Source of the DNA: Paenibacillus_E sp052115445
Lineage (GTDB): Bacteria > Bacillota > Bacilli > Paenibacillales > NBRC-103111
Assembly: GCF_052115445.1 (NCBI RefSeq)
Contig: NZ_JBFRGR010000003.1
Span: 124,001 to 188,000 of the forward strand
Direction: 5' to 3'
DNA length: 64,000 nucleotides
Each line of letters starts with the position of its first letter. The first letter of the stretch is position 1. Below are positions 9,033 through 17,794 of the stretch, in pieces. Made by a program: the position numbers and the translations under genes. A model generated the notes under the pieces. The model saw only the letters and a program-made list of their open reading frames with translations. It did not search any database and had not been told where the DNA came from.

Positions 9033-9081
9033 AGACAGAAAAGAAGCGAAGGGCCAATTGCCTTTCGTTTCTTTTCTGTCT
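9033..9081 (+). terminator. terminator of the tct-malic enzyme operon
   Basis: A long stem starts right after the stop codon of the HPr-like gene: 13 perfect outer pairs (AGACAGAAAAGAA with TTCTTTTCTGTCT), extended inward by GCGAAGG with CCTTTCG after a small mismatch. The A/T-rich arms would let it act in both directions, and the next gene is convergent. Confidence 0.8.
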
Positions 9082-9111
9082 CAAAGTAAGTGTGTTAAAC
9101 TTTCGAATGTA

Positions 9112-10326
9112 TTAGTTAAGTACGGATACCAGTGCTTCAAGTGACGCTTTACACGCATTAGCATCTGGATGAACAGCCCGTACTTGTCTTAATACTTTAT
9201 CGATGGCACTGTCAACCGTATTCCATTTCGTTTTATTTATTGACTTAAGCCGGGCCGCAGCTTTGTCCCAAGCGGTCTCCAAATCAGTCACGCGTGTCTT
9301 TGCGGCTGAAGGATTTCCTGCTTGAACAAGACTTAATGTATCTTCCGTAATTTTACGGAAATTCGAAATGTCATCTTGTGGGAAAGCTTGCGTGACGGAG
9401 CTAGAGGAAGACCCCTGCGGTAAGGCATCTTGGAGACTATTATGCCGTAAATAATAGCCTGTACCTGCCGCGATCACTAGCACAGCTACTACCACGACAA
9501 CTTGCCACAGAACGGTGGATCGTTTGGGTTCCGTTGCTGTCTTGGCTGATGTTGATAGCGTTGGTATCAAATCTCGCTTCGTGACAGAAAGGTAAATGAC
9601 CAATAGCAGAATCGCCACAATGAATATTGCGCTTGTTACCGTTGCACCTAAGCCTAACCCGCCATTATCTTGTGTTTGGGAAAGGAAATCCCCGATTGAA
9701 GCACCCAATGGACGCGTCATGATATAAGCAATCCAGAAGGCTAGCACAGCATCAAGCCCCATTCGCCACGCGACAGTCATGACGGCAATCACCGCACAAA
9801 CGATGGCGCCTGTTACGACATAACCAAGTCCCAAGCTTTCAGCCATGAGGTCTCCAGCTGCCGTCCCCAGTGCAAATGTGAACAAGATGGTTAACCAATA
9901 AAAGGCTTCCCTTCGCTTCGTAAATATGGAGTGAATCGAGAGTGTTTTCTCGTTGGCGTACCAGAAAACAAAGGTCAATACTAAGGCTACACTGAAAACG
10001 ATCGTGCTTACCTCAAGAGGGATCCCCAAGTTGTCTGTTAAATTATCCGTAACAAGTGTGCCAAAGATGCTGATCAAGAATACCGTTAACCAATAGATGC
10101 CCGGTATATATTTCTTGGACTTAAACTGAACATACATGGCTGCAAGCAACAAGACGCCAGTTACAATGGAGGTACCCGTTAATCCAAAATTGAGATTTAC
10201 GTTGAGGAAATCAGCAGCAGTTTCCCCGACTGTGGTACATAAGATTTTTATGATCCAAAAATAAATGGTGACCTCTGGGACTTTACTTAACATCCGTTTT
10301 ATTTCATTCGATTGAATCGGTTTCAT
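9112..10326 (-). CDS. COG4705-like multi-pass membrane protein with C-terminal extracytoplasmic domain
   Basis: A 404-residue protein. The first 250 residues carry about eight transmembrane helices and the repeated family pattern K-V-P-E-V-T-I-Y-F-W, F-G-T-L-V-T-D and S-I-H-S-I-F-T-K-R-R-E-A-F-Y-W-L. A further helix (about 275-297) is followed by a roughly 100-residue polar helical tail that the paralogue at 33325 lacks. The ATG at 10326 has AAGGGG 7 bp upstream; a TTG 18 bp earlier is less likely. It has a dedicated promoter of the shared TCAT-repeat type. The biochemical role is unknown; the promoter suggests an envelope function. Confidence 0.75.
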   Translation of the reverse strand: MKPIQSNEIKRMLSKVPEVTIYFWIIKILCTTVGETAADFLNVNLNFGLTGTSIVTGVLLLAAMYVQFKSKKYIPGIYWLTVFLISIFGTLVTDNLTDNLGIPLEVSTIVFSVALVLTFVFWYANEKTLSIHSIFTKRREAFYWLTILFTFALGTAAGDLMAESLGLGYVVTGAIVCAVIAVMTVAWRMGLDAVLAFWIAYIMTRPLGASIGDFLSQTQDNGGLGLGATVTSAIFIVAILLLVIYLSVTKRDLIPTLSTSAKTATEPKRSTVLWQVVVVVAVLVIAAGTGYYLRHNSLQDALPQGSSSSSVTQAFPQDDISNFRKITEDTLSLVQAGNPSAAKTRVTDLETAWDKAAARLKSINKTKWNTVDSAIDKVLRQVRAVHPDANACKASLEALVSVLN

Positions 10327-10370
10327 CCTCAATCCCCTTTTCAAGATTTTTTAAACCCCTAGACTTACTT

Positions 10371-10403
10371 AGTCTACTTGCTCCAGATGAGAAGAGAATG
10401 AGA
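10371..10403 (-). promoter_or_regulatory. TCAT-repeat promoter, copy A
   Basis: Read on the minus strand: TCTCAT, 5 bp, TCTCAT (half-sites 11 bp apart), then 10 bp, then the -10 box TAGACT at 10376-10371, 45 bp before the gene start at 10326. No -35 box is present at the usual place; the second half-site takes it, as expected for activation by an OmpR-type regulator. The same layout occurs at 21604, 30523, 34161 and 36324. Confidence 0.7.
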
Positions 10404-10684
10404 AATCGTTTATTCATGCAGCTGCAGCTTTTGCGGTAGCTGCCTCTATTTGGCTTTAGCGCCGAAAAGAAGGACGGGCTTGGTTTGTTCTTGCCGCGCT
10501 CATCGAATTTTCCCGGATTTGGTCTGGGATTCACTATCCATTAGATATTATTGGAGGCGCGATTTCTGGGACTGTCGTCGGAATCTTCATTAATAAGACT
10601 ATGCGTCTGCAAGTGCTGAAAAAGGTTTCGGAGTCCGTAATCCGTCTCTATGAATCCATTGAACATAAGGAATGTAAGCCTTAG
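10389..10684 (+). pseudogene. relic of a PAP2 / undecaprenyl-diphosphatase-like gene
   Basis: Only the C-terminal half of a PAP2 phosphatase can be read, and it is broken. From about 10403 the frame gives K-S-F-I-H-A-A-A-A-F-A-V-A-A (a damaged F-P-S-D-H-A-A motif), then an in-frame TAG at 10454-10456, then an uninterrupted C-terminus with S-R-I-W-S-G-I-H-Y-P-L-D-I-I-G-G, ending at 10684. The N-terminal half is absent; the control region of the leftward membrane-protein gene occupies that place. It resembles BcrC-type enzymes that recycle undecaprenyl pyrophosphate. Confidence 0.75.
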
Positions 10685-10690
10685 CAACAT

Positions 10691-10733
10691 AGACAAGCCA
10701 GGACAGAGAATGCTCAGTCCTGGCTTGTCTTAT
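10691..10733 (+). terminator. terminator-like hairpin after the PAP2 relic
   Basis: A perfect 14-bp stem, AGACAAGCCAGGAC with GTCCTGGCTTGTCT, with a 12-nt loop and a short T-rich tail. It is probably the surviving terminator of the decayed gene. Confidence 0.7.
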
Positions 10734-10829
10734 ATGCCATATCTCTTACTAAATTCAGAAAAACTTAATAATTAGTCCGTAATGGTAAATTGAAATTTGT
10801 AGCCTCTTGTGAAAATCAGCTAGATCTTT

Positions 10830-12170
10830 CTACCAGTTTATAGTAAAACGAGTGGTATCTTCTTGTACAAGTTCATCACCTAACAAGACTTCCATCAACT
10901 CAAGATTGGTAACTGCCTTGATTCCATGTTTAATGCCTGCTGGAATCTGTAAAGCTTCGCCTGCCACAAGCCTATACAGTTTGTCCTCCATAAGGATTTC
11001 CGCGCTACCTGACAAAACCGTCACGATTTCTTGGCGTTTGAGATGCAGGTGATAGCTCGTAGAGGTTCCTTTGTTGAGACACACTTTCTTGATCATTGTT
11101 TCAATGCCATTATCATTTTTCCAATAATTCAGTACTTGATAGGAACCCCATCTTTTTTCTCCATACATCGGTAACTGAGGCACTTGAGCGAGTAAATCCT
11201 TGATTTGATTAGCTTTATCTTTATTAGCGATCAAAATTCCGTCAGAACTTGCAGCAACAATGATATCGGGAACGCTAATAATTTCAATGGGATAGGGAAG
11301 TTCGTTGACGAGATGGGAACTCACGGAATCATCTGATATCCGTCCCGATCCGATAACTCTATTTTCAAAATGACTGCTAAGCGAGGTCCAACTTCCCAAA
11401 TCAGTCCATTGACCTTCATAGCCCATGACAACAACAGGCTGTATGTGCTCAACGACTTCTCGATCAAAGCTTAGATTTGCATGTTTTTCGTAATTTGCTA
11501 ACCAAGACTCAACTTTGACAGGATGTCCATTGTCTTTCAAATACGTCAACATGAATGCCAAGTTGAATGCAAATACACCGCAGTTCCACATAGCGTGTTG
11601 CTCAATTAATTGACTGGCAGCAAGTATATTAGGCTTTTCAATGAACTGGCGCACGAAAGCATATTCATCATTCTCCTTTGGGAGAACTGGAACAATATAT
11701 CCGAACTGATCAGAGGGTTGATTTGGCTTCGTACCAAGGAGAGCAAGATCTGCTTTAGAATGTGAAAGGACTACAGGAAAGGAGTGGAGTAGCCGAAAAA
11801 AATCGGTATCAACATAAGTATCTACTGGAAGAATACAAATGGTTTCATTCGGATCCACTTGCATGATCTCATGATGATAACATACAGCTAAAGCGACTGC
11901 TGTAAATGTTCCTCTTTTATAAGGTTCTTCTATGATCGGAATGTGTTCACCAACATAGTTACGCGTAATTTCAACTTGACTTTGATGAGTGACAATACAT
12001 GTGGATTGTAGTAGGCCCACCTCATCCAATTGTCTGCATATTCGCCCAATCATCGATTCGCTGGCACCATTTTCGGCTTTCAAAAGTTTAAGAAACACCT
12101 TGGAGCGAATCTCGTTGGATAAAGGCCATAGCCTTTTTCCCGAGCCCCCGCACAATAGTACTATACGCAT
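10830..12170 (-). CDS. manC: mannose-1-phosphate guanylyltransferase / mannose-6-phosphate isomerase
   Basis: A 446-residue cytoplasmic protein of the ManC/CpsB/AlgA type that makes GDP-mannose from mannose-1-phosphate and GTP. The nucleotidyltransferase domain begins with L-L-C-G-G-S-G-K-R-L-W-P-L-S and has F-I-E-K-P in the middle. The C-terminal 120 residues are a cupin of the isomerase type with Y-H-L-H-L-K-R-Q-E and G-I-K-H-G-I-K. The start at 12170 has AAGGAG about 9 bp upstream; a GTG 30 bp earlier is less likely. It is 39 bp behind a glycosyltransferase gene, so the pair probably adds mannose to a surface polymer or glycoprotein. Confidence 0.9.
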   Translation of the reverse strand: MRIVLLCGGSGKRLWPLSNEIRSKVFLKLLKAENGASESMIGRICRQLDEVGLLQSTCIVTHQSQVEITRNYVGEHIPIIEEPYKRGTFTAVALAVCYHHEIMQVDPNETICILPVDTYVDTDFFRLLHSFPVVLSHSKADLALLGTKPNQPSDQFGYIVPVLPKENDEYAFVRQFIEKPNILAASQLIEQHAMWNCGVFAFNLAFMLTYLKDNGHPVKVESWLANYEKHANLSFDREVVEHIQPVVVMGYEGQWTDLGSWTSLSSHFENRVIGSGRISDDSVSSHLVNELPYPIEIISVPDIIVAASSDGILIANKDKANQIKDLLAQVPQLPMYGEKRWGSYQVLNYWKNDNGIETMIKKVCLNKGTSTSYHLHLKRQEIVTVLSGSAEILMEDKLYRLVAGEALQIPAGIKHGIKAVTNLELMEVLLGDELVQEDTTRFTINW

Positions 12171-12209
12171 GCCAATTTCTCCTTCCCTGGGGAACATCAC
12201 CCTGCATTC

Positions 12210-13322
12210 TTAATTCTTAGATTGCATTACAATTTCAACAGCACGCTTCAGTAACTTTCCCGCTCGATCCCATGATAATTGAAACATATCTCTTCTGCCT
12301 TGGAGTCCTTTTGCTTTACAAAGTCCTGGATTCTCATAAGCTTTCCTCATGATCTTCTTCAAGCTGTGTAGGTCCGGTTCCGCCCATAGTTGTCCTTTTT
12401 GCGCAAAAAGATGGCTGAACTTTCTTGAGATGGCATGCCGACTTTTCATGCTGATTGATGGGCTCCTCAACTTAAAAGGAACTAGAAACGAGTTGGAGGG
12501 TGTAAGGAAGTCCATTTGCCCGCCCCAACCTGTTGCGATAACCGGCACACCGCTCGCCAACGCTTCTAGAAAAGGTAGTCCGACACCCTCGCCACGAGTG
12601 GGGAGAACGAAGGCATTACCGAGCGTATACAAACCCTTCAGCTGGCTTTCATTGAGTCGCCTGCCAATGATGACAACAGGGGCTGTATCTTTGCGGATAC
12701 CAAGCCTTTTTTTATATGTCGATATCTGACGCTTAATCCATTGCTCATTCTCATAAGCTGCATATCCATTCGTTTTGATTACAAGAATAACGTTGTCCTT
12801 TGATGAAAATTCCTCCCAGTAAGCCCTCAGCAAGCCTTCTGGATTTTTACGATGCTGGAAGCCAAAGACAGACACGAATGTAAATTTTCCCGCCGCACGA
12901 GGCAAGGTCAACTTCTTATTGTTCGGATGAAACTCCCTAATGTCTACACCATGAGGAACATTAAAAATCGGTATTTTTACACCGCTATTCTTTAATGCCC
13001 TTTTATTATGTTGTGAAGGTACACAAACCGCATCAAATTTGTTCATATGGGGACGCCATCTCTTGGGGATCCTGCTTGTTTCCCAAACGGTATTCAAAAT
13101 AATTCGACCATAAAGACTTCGCTCTTTCTTCCATTGAATATGACTAGGAATATGATGATAAATAAGTGCTTTTCGTCTTTTTACCGTTATGCCATGTCTT
13201 AAAGTACCAACTCCAACAGTAACACCCTGGCGCTTTAGTGATCGGACATACGCTCTGCTTGCACGACCAAGCCCGCTTCTTTTGTGTATAGGTCCTTTCC
13301 AGACAACAGAATAGGGCTTCAT
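12210..13322 (-). CDS. glycosyltransferase, GT4 family (GT-B fold)
   Basis: A 370-residue cytoplasmic glycosyltransferase. The N-terminal Rossmann half contains S-G-L-G-R-A-S-R-A-Y. The C-terminal half has the nucleotide-sugar site V-S-V-F-G-F-Q-H-R-K-N-P-E and the donor-binding E-x7-E element in R-G-E-G-V-G-L-P-F-L-E-A-L-A-S-G-V-P-V. Being first in an operon with manC, it is probably a mannosyltransferase using GDP-mannose. The acceptor is unknown. No terminator was seen between the two genes. Confidence 0.85.
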   Translation of the reverse strand: MKPYSVVWKGPIHKRSGLGRASRAYVRSLKRQGVTVGVGTLRHGITVKRRKALIYHHIPSHIQWKKERSLYGRIILNTVWETSRIPKRWRPHMNKFDAVCVPSQHNKRALKNSGVKIPIFNVPHGVDIREFHPNNKKLTLPRAAGKFTFVSVFGFQHRKNPEGLLRAYWEEFSSKDNVILVIKTNGYAAYENEQWIKRQISTYKKRLGIRKDTAPVVIIGRRLNESQLKGLYTLGNAFVLPTRGEGVGLPFLEALASGVPVIATGWGGQMDFLTPSNSFLVPFKLRSPSISMKSRHAISRKFSHLFAQKGQLWAEPDLHSLKKIMRKAYENPGLCKAKGLQGRRDMFQLSWDRAGKLLKRAVEIVMQSKN

Positions 13323-13724
13323 ATTGACATCAGCTTGTTGGATTTCAGATAGCCTTTACGATTGTGAACCGTATTTTCATGAACGAATCTACACTGCTTT
13401 TTTGAACAAATCACCAGAATTCGTTGGACTAACACTTCAATTTGGTTTGTCATTCGCTCATCTCCATATAATCAAATGTATTTATTATGATATGTCGAGA
13501 GAAAGAAATGGTATGGAGTAATTAGTATTAATTTGTACTCATAATTTAAGTGGATTGGAGAAAGGAATTGATAGAATACATCGTTACTCAAGACTTTTGT
13601 ATGGATACTCAGTTCTACTGTTAATCTTCCAGGGTTCAATCGGTAACGAAGAGTCATAAGTGGTGATACAATACGATAATCAAGTCATGTTACATATAAC
13701 CTTTTCAGAGCGGACATACTACTT
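13323..13724. other. non-coding stretch upstream of the glycosyltransferase
   Basis: This A/T-rich stretch carries the presumed promoter of the leftward glycosyltransferase operon and of the RNA that starts near 13725. Short open frames exist on both strands but none has a ribosome binding site or recognisable protein pattern. Nothing else could be supported. Confidence 0.4.
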
Positions 13725-13960
13725 TTCGACGGTGAAAACAGCGAGGTGTCGTGTCCCAGAACATTCAAAGATAAAACACCAGGGAAGTTGTTTTTGAATC
13801 CATATTGAAGCGAGGCGATGTGCCGTGAGCTCATTAATGTAGTCTTGTACTGCAATTAGTGTGATGAGGTAGAGACCGAGCAAAGTAAGGTTCAAGGCAA
13901 GAGTACCATCAATTTATTCACCGTCGAAGAGGACTCCGAAAGGAGTTCTTTTCTTGTTTT
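13725..13960 (+). ncRNA. candidate structured RNA with its own terminator
   Basis: A perfect 12-bp closing stem, TTCGACGGTGAA (13725-13736) with TTCACCGTCGAA (13917-13928), encloses about 180 nt. Inside are further helices: ATTCAAA with TTTGAAT, GGTGT with ACACC, and CTCAT/TAAT with ATTA/ATGAG. The short pattern GCGAGG occurs twice. Immediately after the closing stem is a terminator (AGAGGACTCC, GAAA loop, GGAGTTCTTT, then T-rich, 13928-13960). It could be a stand-alone small RNA or a leader of the two-component system starting at 14050. It does not match any riboswitch class known to me. Confidence 0.5.
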
Positions 13961-14049
13961 AATTTTTTAAATACCAACTGCAATAAGGAGTTGAACAGCA
14001 CGCGGCTCCATGTGCTAATTTATCATTATTTCTTAGGGACGTGAATGAA

Positions 14050-14742
14050 GTGAATATCCTACTTGCAGAAGATGATCTAAAGCTTGGAAAGCTGGTGAAA
14101 TATGTCCTTGAAAAAAAAGGCGGGTACCAAGTTGATTGGGTAGAAAATGGAGAAGATGCTTTGGTTTATGCAGAAGGATCCATGTATGATGTCCTAATTG
14201 TTGATTGGATGATGCCCAGAATGGACGGCATTGCTGTTTGCAAGAAACTGAGGTCCGGAAATTATGGTAGAGCTATTCTGTTGTTAACGGCAAAAGATGC
14301 ACTTCAAGATAAGATTGTTGGTTTGGATGCCGGAGCAGACGATTACATAACGAAACCTTTTGAGATGGATGAATTACTCGCGCGTCTTCGCTCCTTGACA
14401 CGGCGCAATTTTGCTCCTATTCAAACGGATGTTGTGACATTCGGAGCATTTTCATTAAATCGGAGTTCCCATCAATTATTTCAAAATAATGAAGAGATTA
14501 TCCTCAGTCAGAGGGAGTATCAACTGCTTGATTTATTTCTTCAAAATAGTGGCTACGTTTTGACGCGGGAAGTTATTTTAGATCGTATATGGGGAGTTGG
14601 CAGTGACGTATCCTATAAAAATGTGGATGTTACAGTAAAGATGCTACGCGATAAATTGGAATCAGAGTTTGAACAGCCGTTGATTCACAGCATCAGGGGG
14701 GTTGGTTATCGATTTGAAAATGAAATATCTGAAAAAGGCTGA
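14050..14742 (+). CDS. response regulator, OmpR/PhoB family
   Basis: A 230-residue regulator with a receiver domain (A-E-D-D near the start, phosphoacceptor in I-V-D-W-M-M-P, K-P-F at the end) and a winged-helix DNA-binding domain ending in S-I-R-G-V-G-Y-R-F. The GTG at 14050 is preferred because AGGGA lies 10 bp before it; a GTG at 14041 would leave only 1 bp. It overlaps the kinase gene behind it. The PspA-like operon downstream suggests a role in envelope stress, but this is from context only. Confidence 0.88.
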   Translation: MNILLAEDDLKLGKLVKYVLEKKGGYQVDWVENGEDALVYAEGSMYDVLIVDWMMPRMDGIAVCKKLRSGNYGRAILLLTAKDALQDKIVGLDAGADDYITKPFEMDELLARLRSLTRRNFAPIQTDVVTFGAFSLNRSSHQLFQNNEEIILSQREYQLLDLFLQNSGYVLTREVILDRIWGVGSDVSYKNVDVTVKMLRDKLESEFEQPLIHSIRGVGYRFENEISEKG

Positions 14743-16027
14743 TGTATTTGTTCAAACTGAGCGAAAATTAACCTTTACCTACACCTGGCTAATCATTCTA
14801 TTCTTGGTGCTATTCTCGATCATAGTTTCTGTCTTCTTTGGTGCCATGGCATACCGAGAGAATCGTCAATTGATTCGAACTACGATGTATGCGACGGAAA
14901 ATGGCAGCCCACTGATTCCCGATCTAGCTAGTTCAGATCATGAGGATTTATACTTTTACTATCTGGTGAATAGCAATGGGAAAGTGGCTGGGGGCAGTGA
15001 AGTTTTTCCGCCGAACAATAGCATTAATCTAGAAACGATTGAAGAATGGCGACCAAATAAGGAGGAGTTTCGCTTAAAATGGCTGTCTGTTCCTCATAAT
15101 CATCGTGAGGGTAAAACGTTAATGGATAGGGACAGGCTGCTATTTGTTGGGGCACGTCCAGCGATTCTGCAAGACGGCCAGAAAGGTATGATTTACGTTG
15201 CTAAAGATGTGACTTTTTATTTGGATGTATTTCAAAATCTTCTAATCGTGTTTCTTTGTATTCTTGTGATCTTTTTTATCGCAGCGGTATGGTTAAGCTT
15301 GACCATGTCCAAGAAGGCGATGATTCCCATTCAGCGGTCATATCGGCAGCAGCAGCAATTTCTTGCGGATGCCTCACACGAACTTCGAACTCCGTTAAGT
15401 ATTATGAACACCTCACTGGATGTCATAGAGCTAGAAAACGGGAAGGATTTCACTTCGTATACGAAAGAAGTCATCGTGGATATGAAAGAAGAAGTAGGAC
15501 GGATGAGCCGTATGGTTCAGCATTTGCTGTTATTAGCGCGTTCTGATTCTGGATCTGTCGAATTTGAGATTGTTGTTTTTGACTTAGTCCCTAGGATGCG
15601 CCAGTGGGTACAAGCCTTTGAAGCAATTGCCAACCAGAAGGGAATTGTTTTGAACGCGCATTTGCCGAATGAGTTGTCCGTTATAGGTGATATTGAGCGC
15701 ATTAAGCAGCTGGTATATATTCTTTTGGATAATGCGATCAAATACACACCTAAGAATGGGAACGTTGTTGTAGCCGTCGATCAACAATCTAAACAATGGA
15801 GCTTAGCTATCCAAGATACAGGTGTTGGCATACCTATAGAGGAAAGGCAGCGGATATTCGACCGGTTCTATCGAGTAGAGAAGCATCGCTCTCGGGATGA
15901 AGGTAGCGCGGGACTTGGATTATCAATTGCAAAGTGGATTGTGGAAGCACATCACGGCTCAATTGAAGTTGAGAGTGTTGTCAATCAGGGAAGTACCTTT
16001 ACAGTGAAGTTCACATACCTTGAATAA
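14720..16027 (+). CDS. sensor histidine kinase
   Basis: A 435-residue membrane kinase with two transmembrane helices (about 15-42 and 172-198 in this numbering), an extracellular loop of about 130 residues, then the phospho-histidine box D-A-S-H-E-L-R-T-P-L and an ATPase domain with L-L-D-N-A-I-K-Y-T and G-L-G-L-S-I-A-K-W. No clear HAMP domain is visible. It overlaps the response regulator gene by 23 bp. The start shows no strong ribosome binding site, so it is probably translated by coupling. Confidence 0.88.
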   Translation: MKYLKKADVFVQTERKLTFTYTWLIILFLVLFSIIVSVFFGAMAYRENRQLIRTTMYATENGSPLIPDLASSDHEDLYFYYLVNSNGKVAGGSEVFPPNNSINLETIEEWRPNKEEFRLKWLSVPHNHREGKTLMDRDRLLFVGARPAILQDGQKGMIYVAKDVTFYLDVFQNLLIVFLCILVIFFIAAVWLSLTMSKKAMIPIQRSYRQQQQFLADASHELRTPLSIMNTSLDVIELENGKDFTSYTKEVIVDMKEEVGRMSRMVQHLLLLARSDSGSVEFEIVVFDLVPRMRQWVQAFEAIANQKGIVLNAHLPNELSVIGDIERIKQLVYILLDNAIKYTPKNGNVVVAVDQQSKQWSLAIQDTGVGIPIEERQRIFDRFYRVEKHRSRDEGSAGLGLSIAKWIVEAHHGSIEVESVVNQGSTFTVKFTYLE

Positions 16028-16031
16028 GCGG

Positions 16032-16073
16032 TGCCCTTACTCTTGATATCAAAGAGGAGGGCATTTTGTTTTT
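16032..16073 (+). terminator. terminator after the two-component pair
   Basis: TGCCCT pairs with AGGGCA and CTCTT with AAGAG around a GATATC-containing loop, followed by TTTTGTTTTT. It suggests the PspA operon downstream has its own promoter. Confidence 0.75.
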
Positions 16074-16165
16074 CATTTACCGTACTTTTACTTTTCAAAG
16101 TTATAGTTACTTATGTGAAGAACATGAACAAGATCAACTACGAAACGAAAGGATGGATGTAGAGA

Positions 16166-16588
16166 ATGAAACCACGTAAGACTTGGATAAAAAAAGTGTT
16201 TCTTATCGTTGTGATTGCCGGAGTAATCGGAACCGGTGTAGGTGTGGCAGCAAAGATGGACAGGCCTGACTTTAAGGAGGCCTTCAACCATGATAAACAA
16301 ATTGCCCAGCAATATATTCCGAAAGGTAACGATAAGGCGTTGGCAGGTAAAGGTGAACAACATGAGAAAGGCATGCGAGAAAGTGGCCATGAGCATCATG
16401 ATGGAATGGAAGCTGGCATGGCGATAGGCGGAACCGTCCTAGCAGCTGGACTGTTGTTCTGGATTATTAGAAGAAGAAAGAGAAATGGCGGAATGCTCAA
16501 AACGAATAGTACGCATGCCATAATCAACACATCAGATTTCTTGGATCAATGGGAAAACAAACAAATCAATTCAAAGGAGACAAACTAA
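16166..16588 (+). CDS. small membrane protein with His-rich loop, partner of PspA-like protein
   Basis: A 140-residue protein of unknown function. It has two transmembrane helices (about 10-29 and 83-101) and a polar loop between them ending in the histidine- and methionine-rich stretch H-E-H-H-D-G-M-E-A-G-M. The tail after R-R-R-K-R is cytoplasmic by the positive-inside rule. It ends 1 bp before the PspA-like gene, so the two are coupled and the protein may anchor or signal to PspA, as LiaF- or PspBC-type partners do. It shows no clear similarity to those families. Confidence 0.7.
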   Translation: MKPRKTWIKKVFLIVVIAGVIGTGVGVAAKMDRPDFKEAFNHDKQIAQQYIPKGNDKALAGKGEQHEKGMRESGHEHHDGMEAGMAIGGTVLAAGLLFWIIRRRKRNGGMLKTNSTHAIINTSDFLDQWENKQINSKETN

Positions 16589-16589
16589 T

Positions 16590-17255
16590 ATGGGTATCTT
16601 AAGAAGAGTGAAAGAGTTGTTTTTAGCGGAGACGAACGGACTGTTAGATAAGTGTGAACAACCTCTCAATATGGTGAATCAATATATGCGCGAATTCGAT
16701 CTAGAACTTGCGAAAGGACAAAAAGCATTAGCGAATCAGTTGTTCATAGAAAGAAGACAAGCCGCGCTAATCGCTGAGACCGAAAATCAAATTGAAAAAA
16801 GAGACCGCCAATCTAGGCTTGCTGTAAAACAAGGCGAAGAGCACATTGCAAAGCTGGCCATTCAGGAGAAGCTGCTGCAAGAGAAAAAACTGGCCACTTA
16901 CCAATCACAATATGCAACGATCCAAGAGCAGACGAAGGTGCTTGAGGAAAGAATCGCTCAATTGCTTGTTCAATCTGAAGAATTCAACCATCGTCGTTTA
17001 TTGTTAGCGTCACGAGCAAATGTGGCTAGCTCCTTGAAGGAGATGTCTCAAACCGTCGTTTCCTTCCAAACCGAGAATGTATCTAAAGGCTTTGCACGCG
17101 CAGAAGAGAAAGTCATGTTGATTGAAGCAGAATTGGAAGCTATGCAGCGGTTTCAATCGCCTGTCAACCGGTCCGCACCGCAATATTTGGATCCAGGCCT
17201 CAAAGACAATATTGAAAAAGCTTTGGAGGAATTAAAGCTGCAAACAGAAGATTAA
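16590..17255 (+). CDS. PspA/IM30 (LiaH-like) membrane-stress protein
   Basis: A 221-residue, almost wholly helical coiled-coil protein. The N-terminus M-G-I-L-R-R-V-K-E-L-F is the amphipathic membrane-binding helix of the family, and the long charged coiled coil (about 25-190) follows. Such proteins oligomerise on damaged cytoplasmic membrane. The preceding small membrane protein is co-translated with it. A strong terminator ends the operon. Confidence 0.85.
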   Translation: MGILRRVKELFLAETNGLLDKCEQPLNMVNQYMREFDLELAKGQKALANQLFIERRQAALIAETENQIEKRDRQSRLAVKQGEEHIAKLAIQEKLLQEKKLATYQSQYATIQEQTKVLEERIAQLLVQSEEFNHRRLLLASRANVASSLKEMSQTVVSFQTENVSKGFARAEEKVMLIEAELEAMQRFQSPVNRSAPQYLDPGLKDNIEKALEELKLQTED

Positions 17256-17363
17256 CTATGTAAAGATTCAGGAATTAATAAGACTATGATTAATTTCGTA
17301 GGAATAAGTTGGCTGCTAAAAGGCAAGCGAAGACGTATCTCAAATTGGGCGTGAGTTTGGTAG

Positions 17364-17415
17364 ATATCCATAGGCTGGACACTTTGAAAAGTGATCAGCC
17401 TATGGATATTTTTTT
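17364..17415 (+). terminator. terminator of the PspA operon
   Basis: A perfect 14-bp stem, ATATCCATAGGCTG with CAGCCTATGGATAT, encloses a smaller hairpin with a GAAA loop and runs into seven T residues. Confidence 0.9.
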
Positions 17416-17794
17416 AATGGGTTAACTTGCTTTCATGCACGCATCCTGCTTCAAAAAGGTTCATCTATGCATTGCGCAAACGGAGATACTCCTCATAGTT
17501 TTTGATGATAGGTAATGAATCTGACACACCGCCAGCTGCATATTTCATGGCATGCGAAGTATTAAAAAGGACTACGGAATCGGAGAGACGCAGCCAGCCG
17601 CATCACAAAGGGCCAATAAGCCTGCCCAAGAACCTCATTCTGTCCATTGTGGAACAAAGCGGCGGCACAGCGATCGCTTTATCCAAGCAACAAATTGCTG
17701 AAGCTGGTCAAACCTTAGGCTCGCAAGGTATTTCCTCATCGCCTGAAGGCTCGGCGGAGCTTCTTTGGTCATTGTTTTGGCAACAAATTCTAAG
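17416..17794. other. non-coding stretch
   Basis: Open frames here have no ribosome binding site and no family pattern. The stretch directly adjoins the YheC/D relic and is probably decayed sequence. Nothing else was seen. Confidence 0.4.

Noticed and set aside
10304..10534. 76-codon minus-strand open frame
   Set aside because: Antisense to the PAP2 relic and spanning the start of the membrane-protein gene; no support.
13324..13657. Short open frames on both strands in the gap before the structured RNA
   Set aside because: No ribosome binding site, no family pattern, and they overlap each other.
13725..13960. Retron-like or 6S RNA
   Set aside because: The closing stem recalls a retron a1/a2 pair, but no reverse transcriptase is near; the inner part does not resemble the 6S bubble and the terminator is separate.
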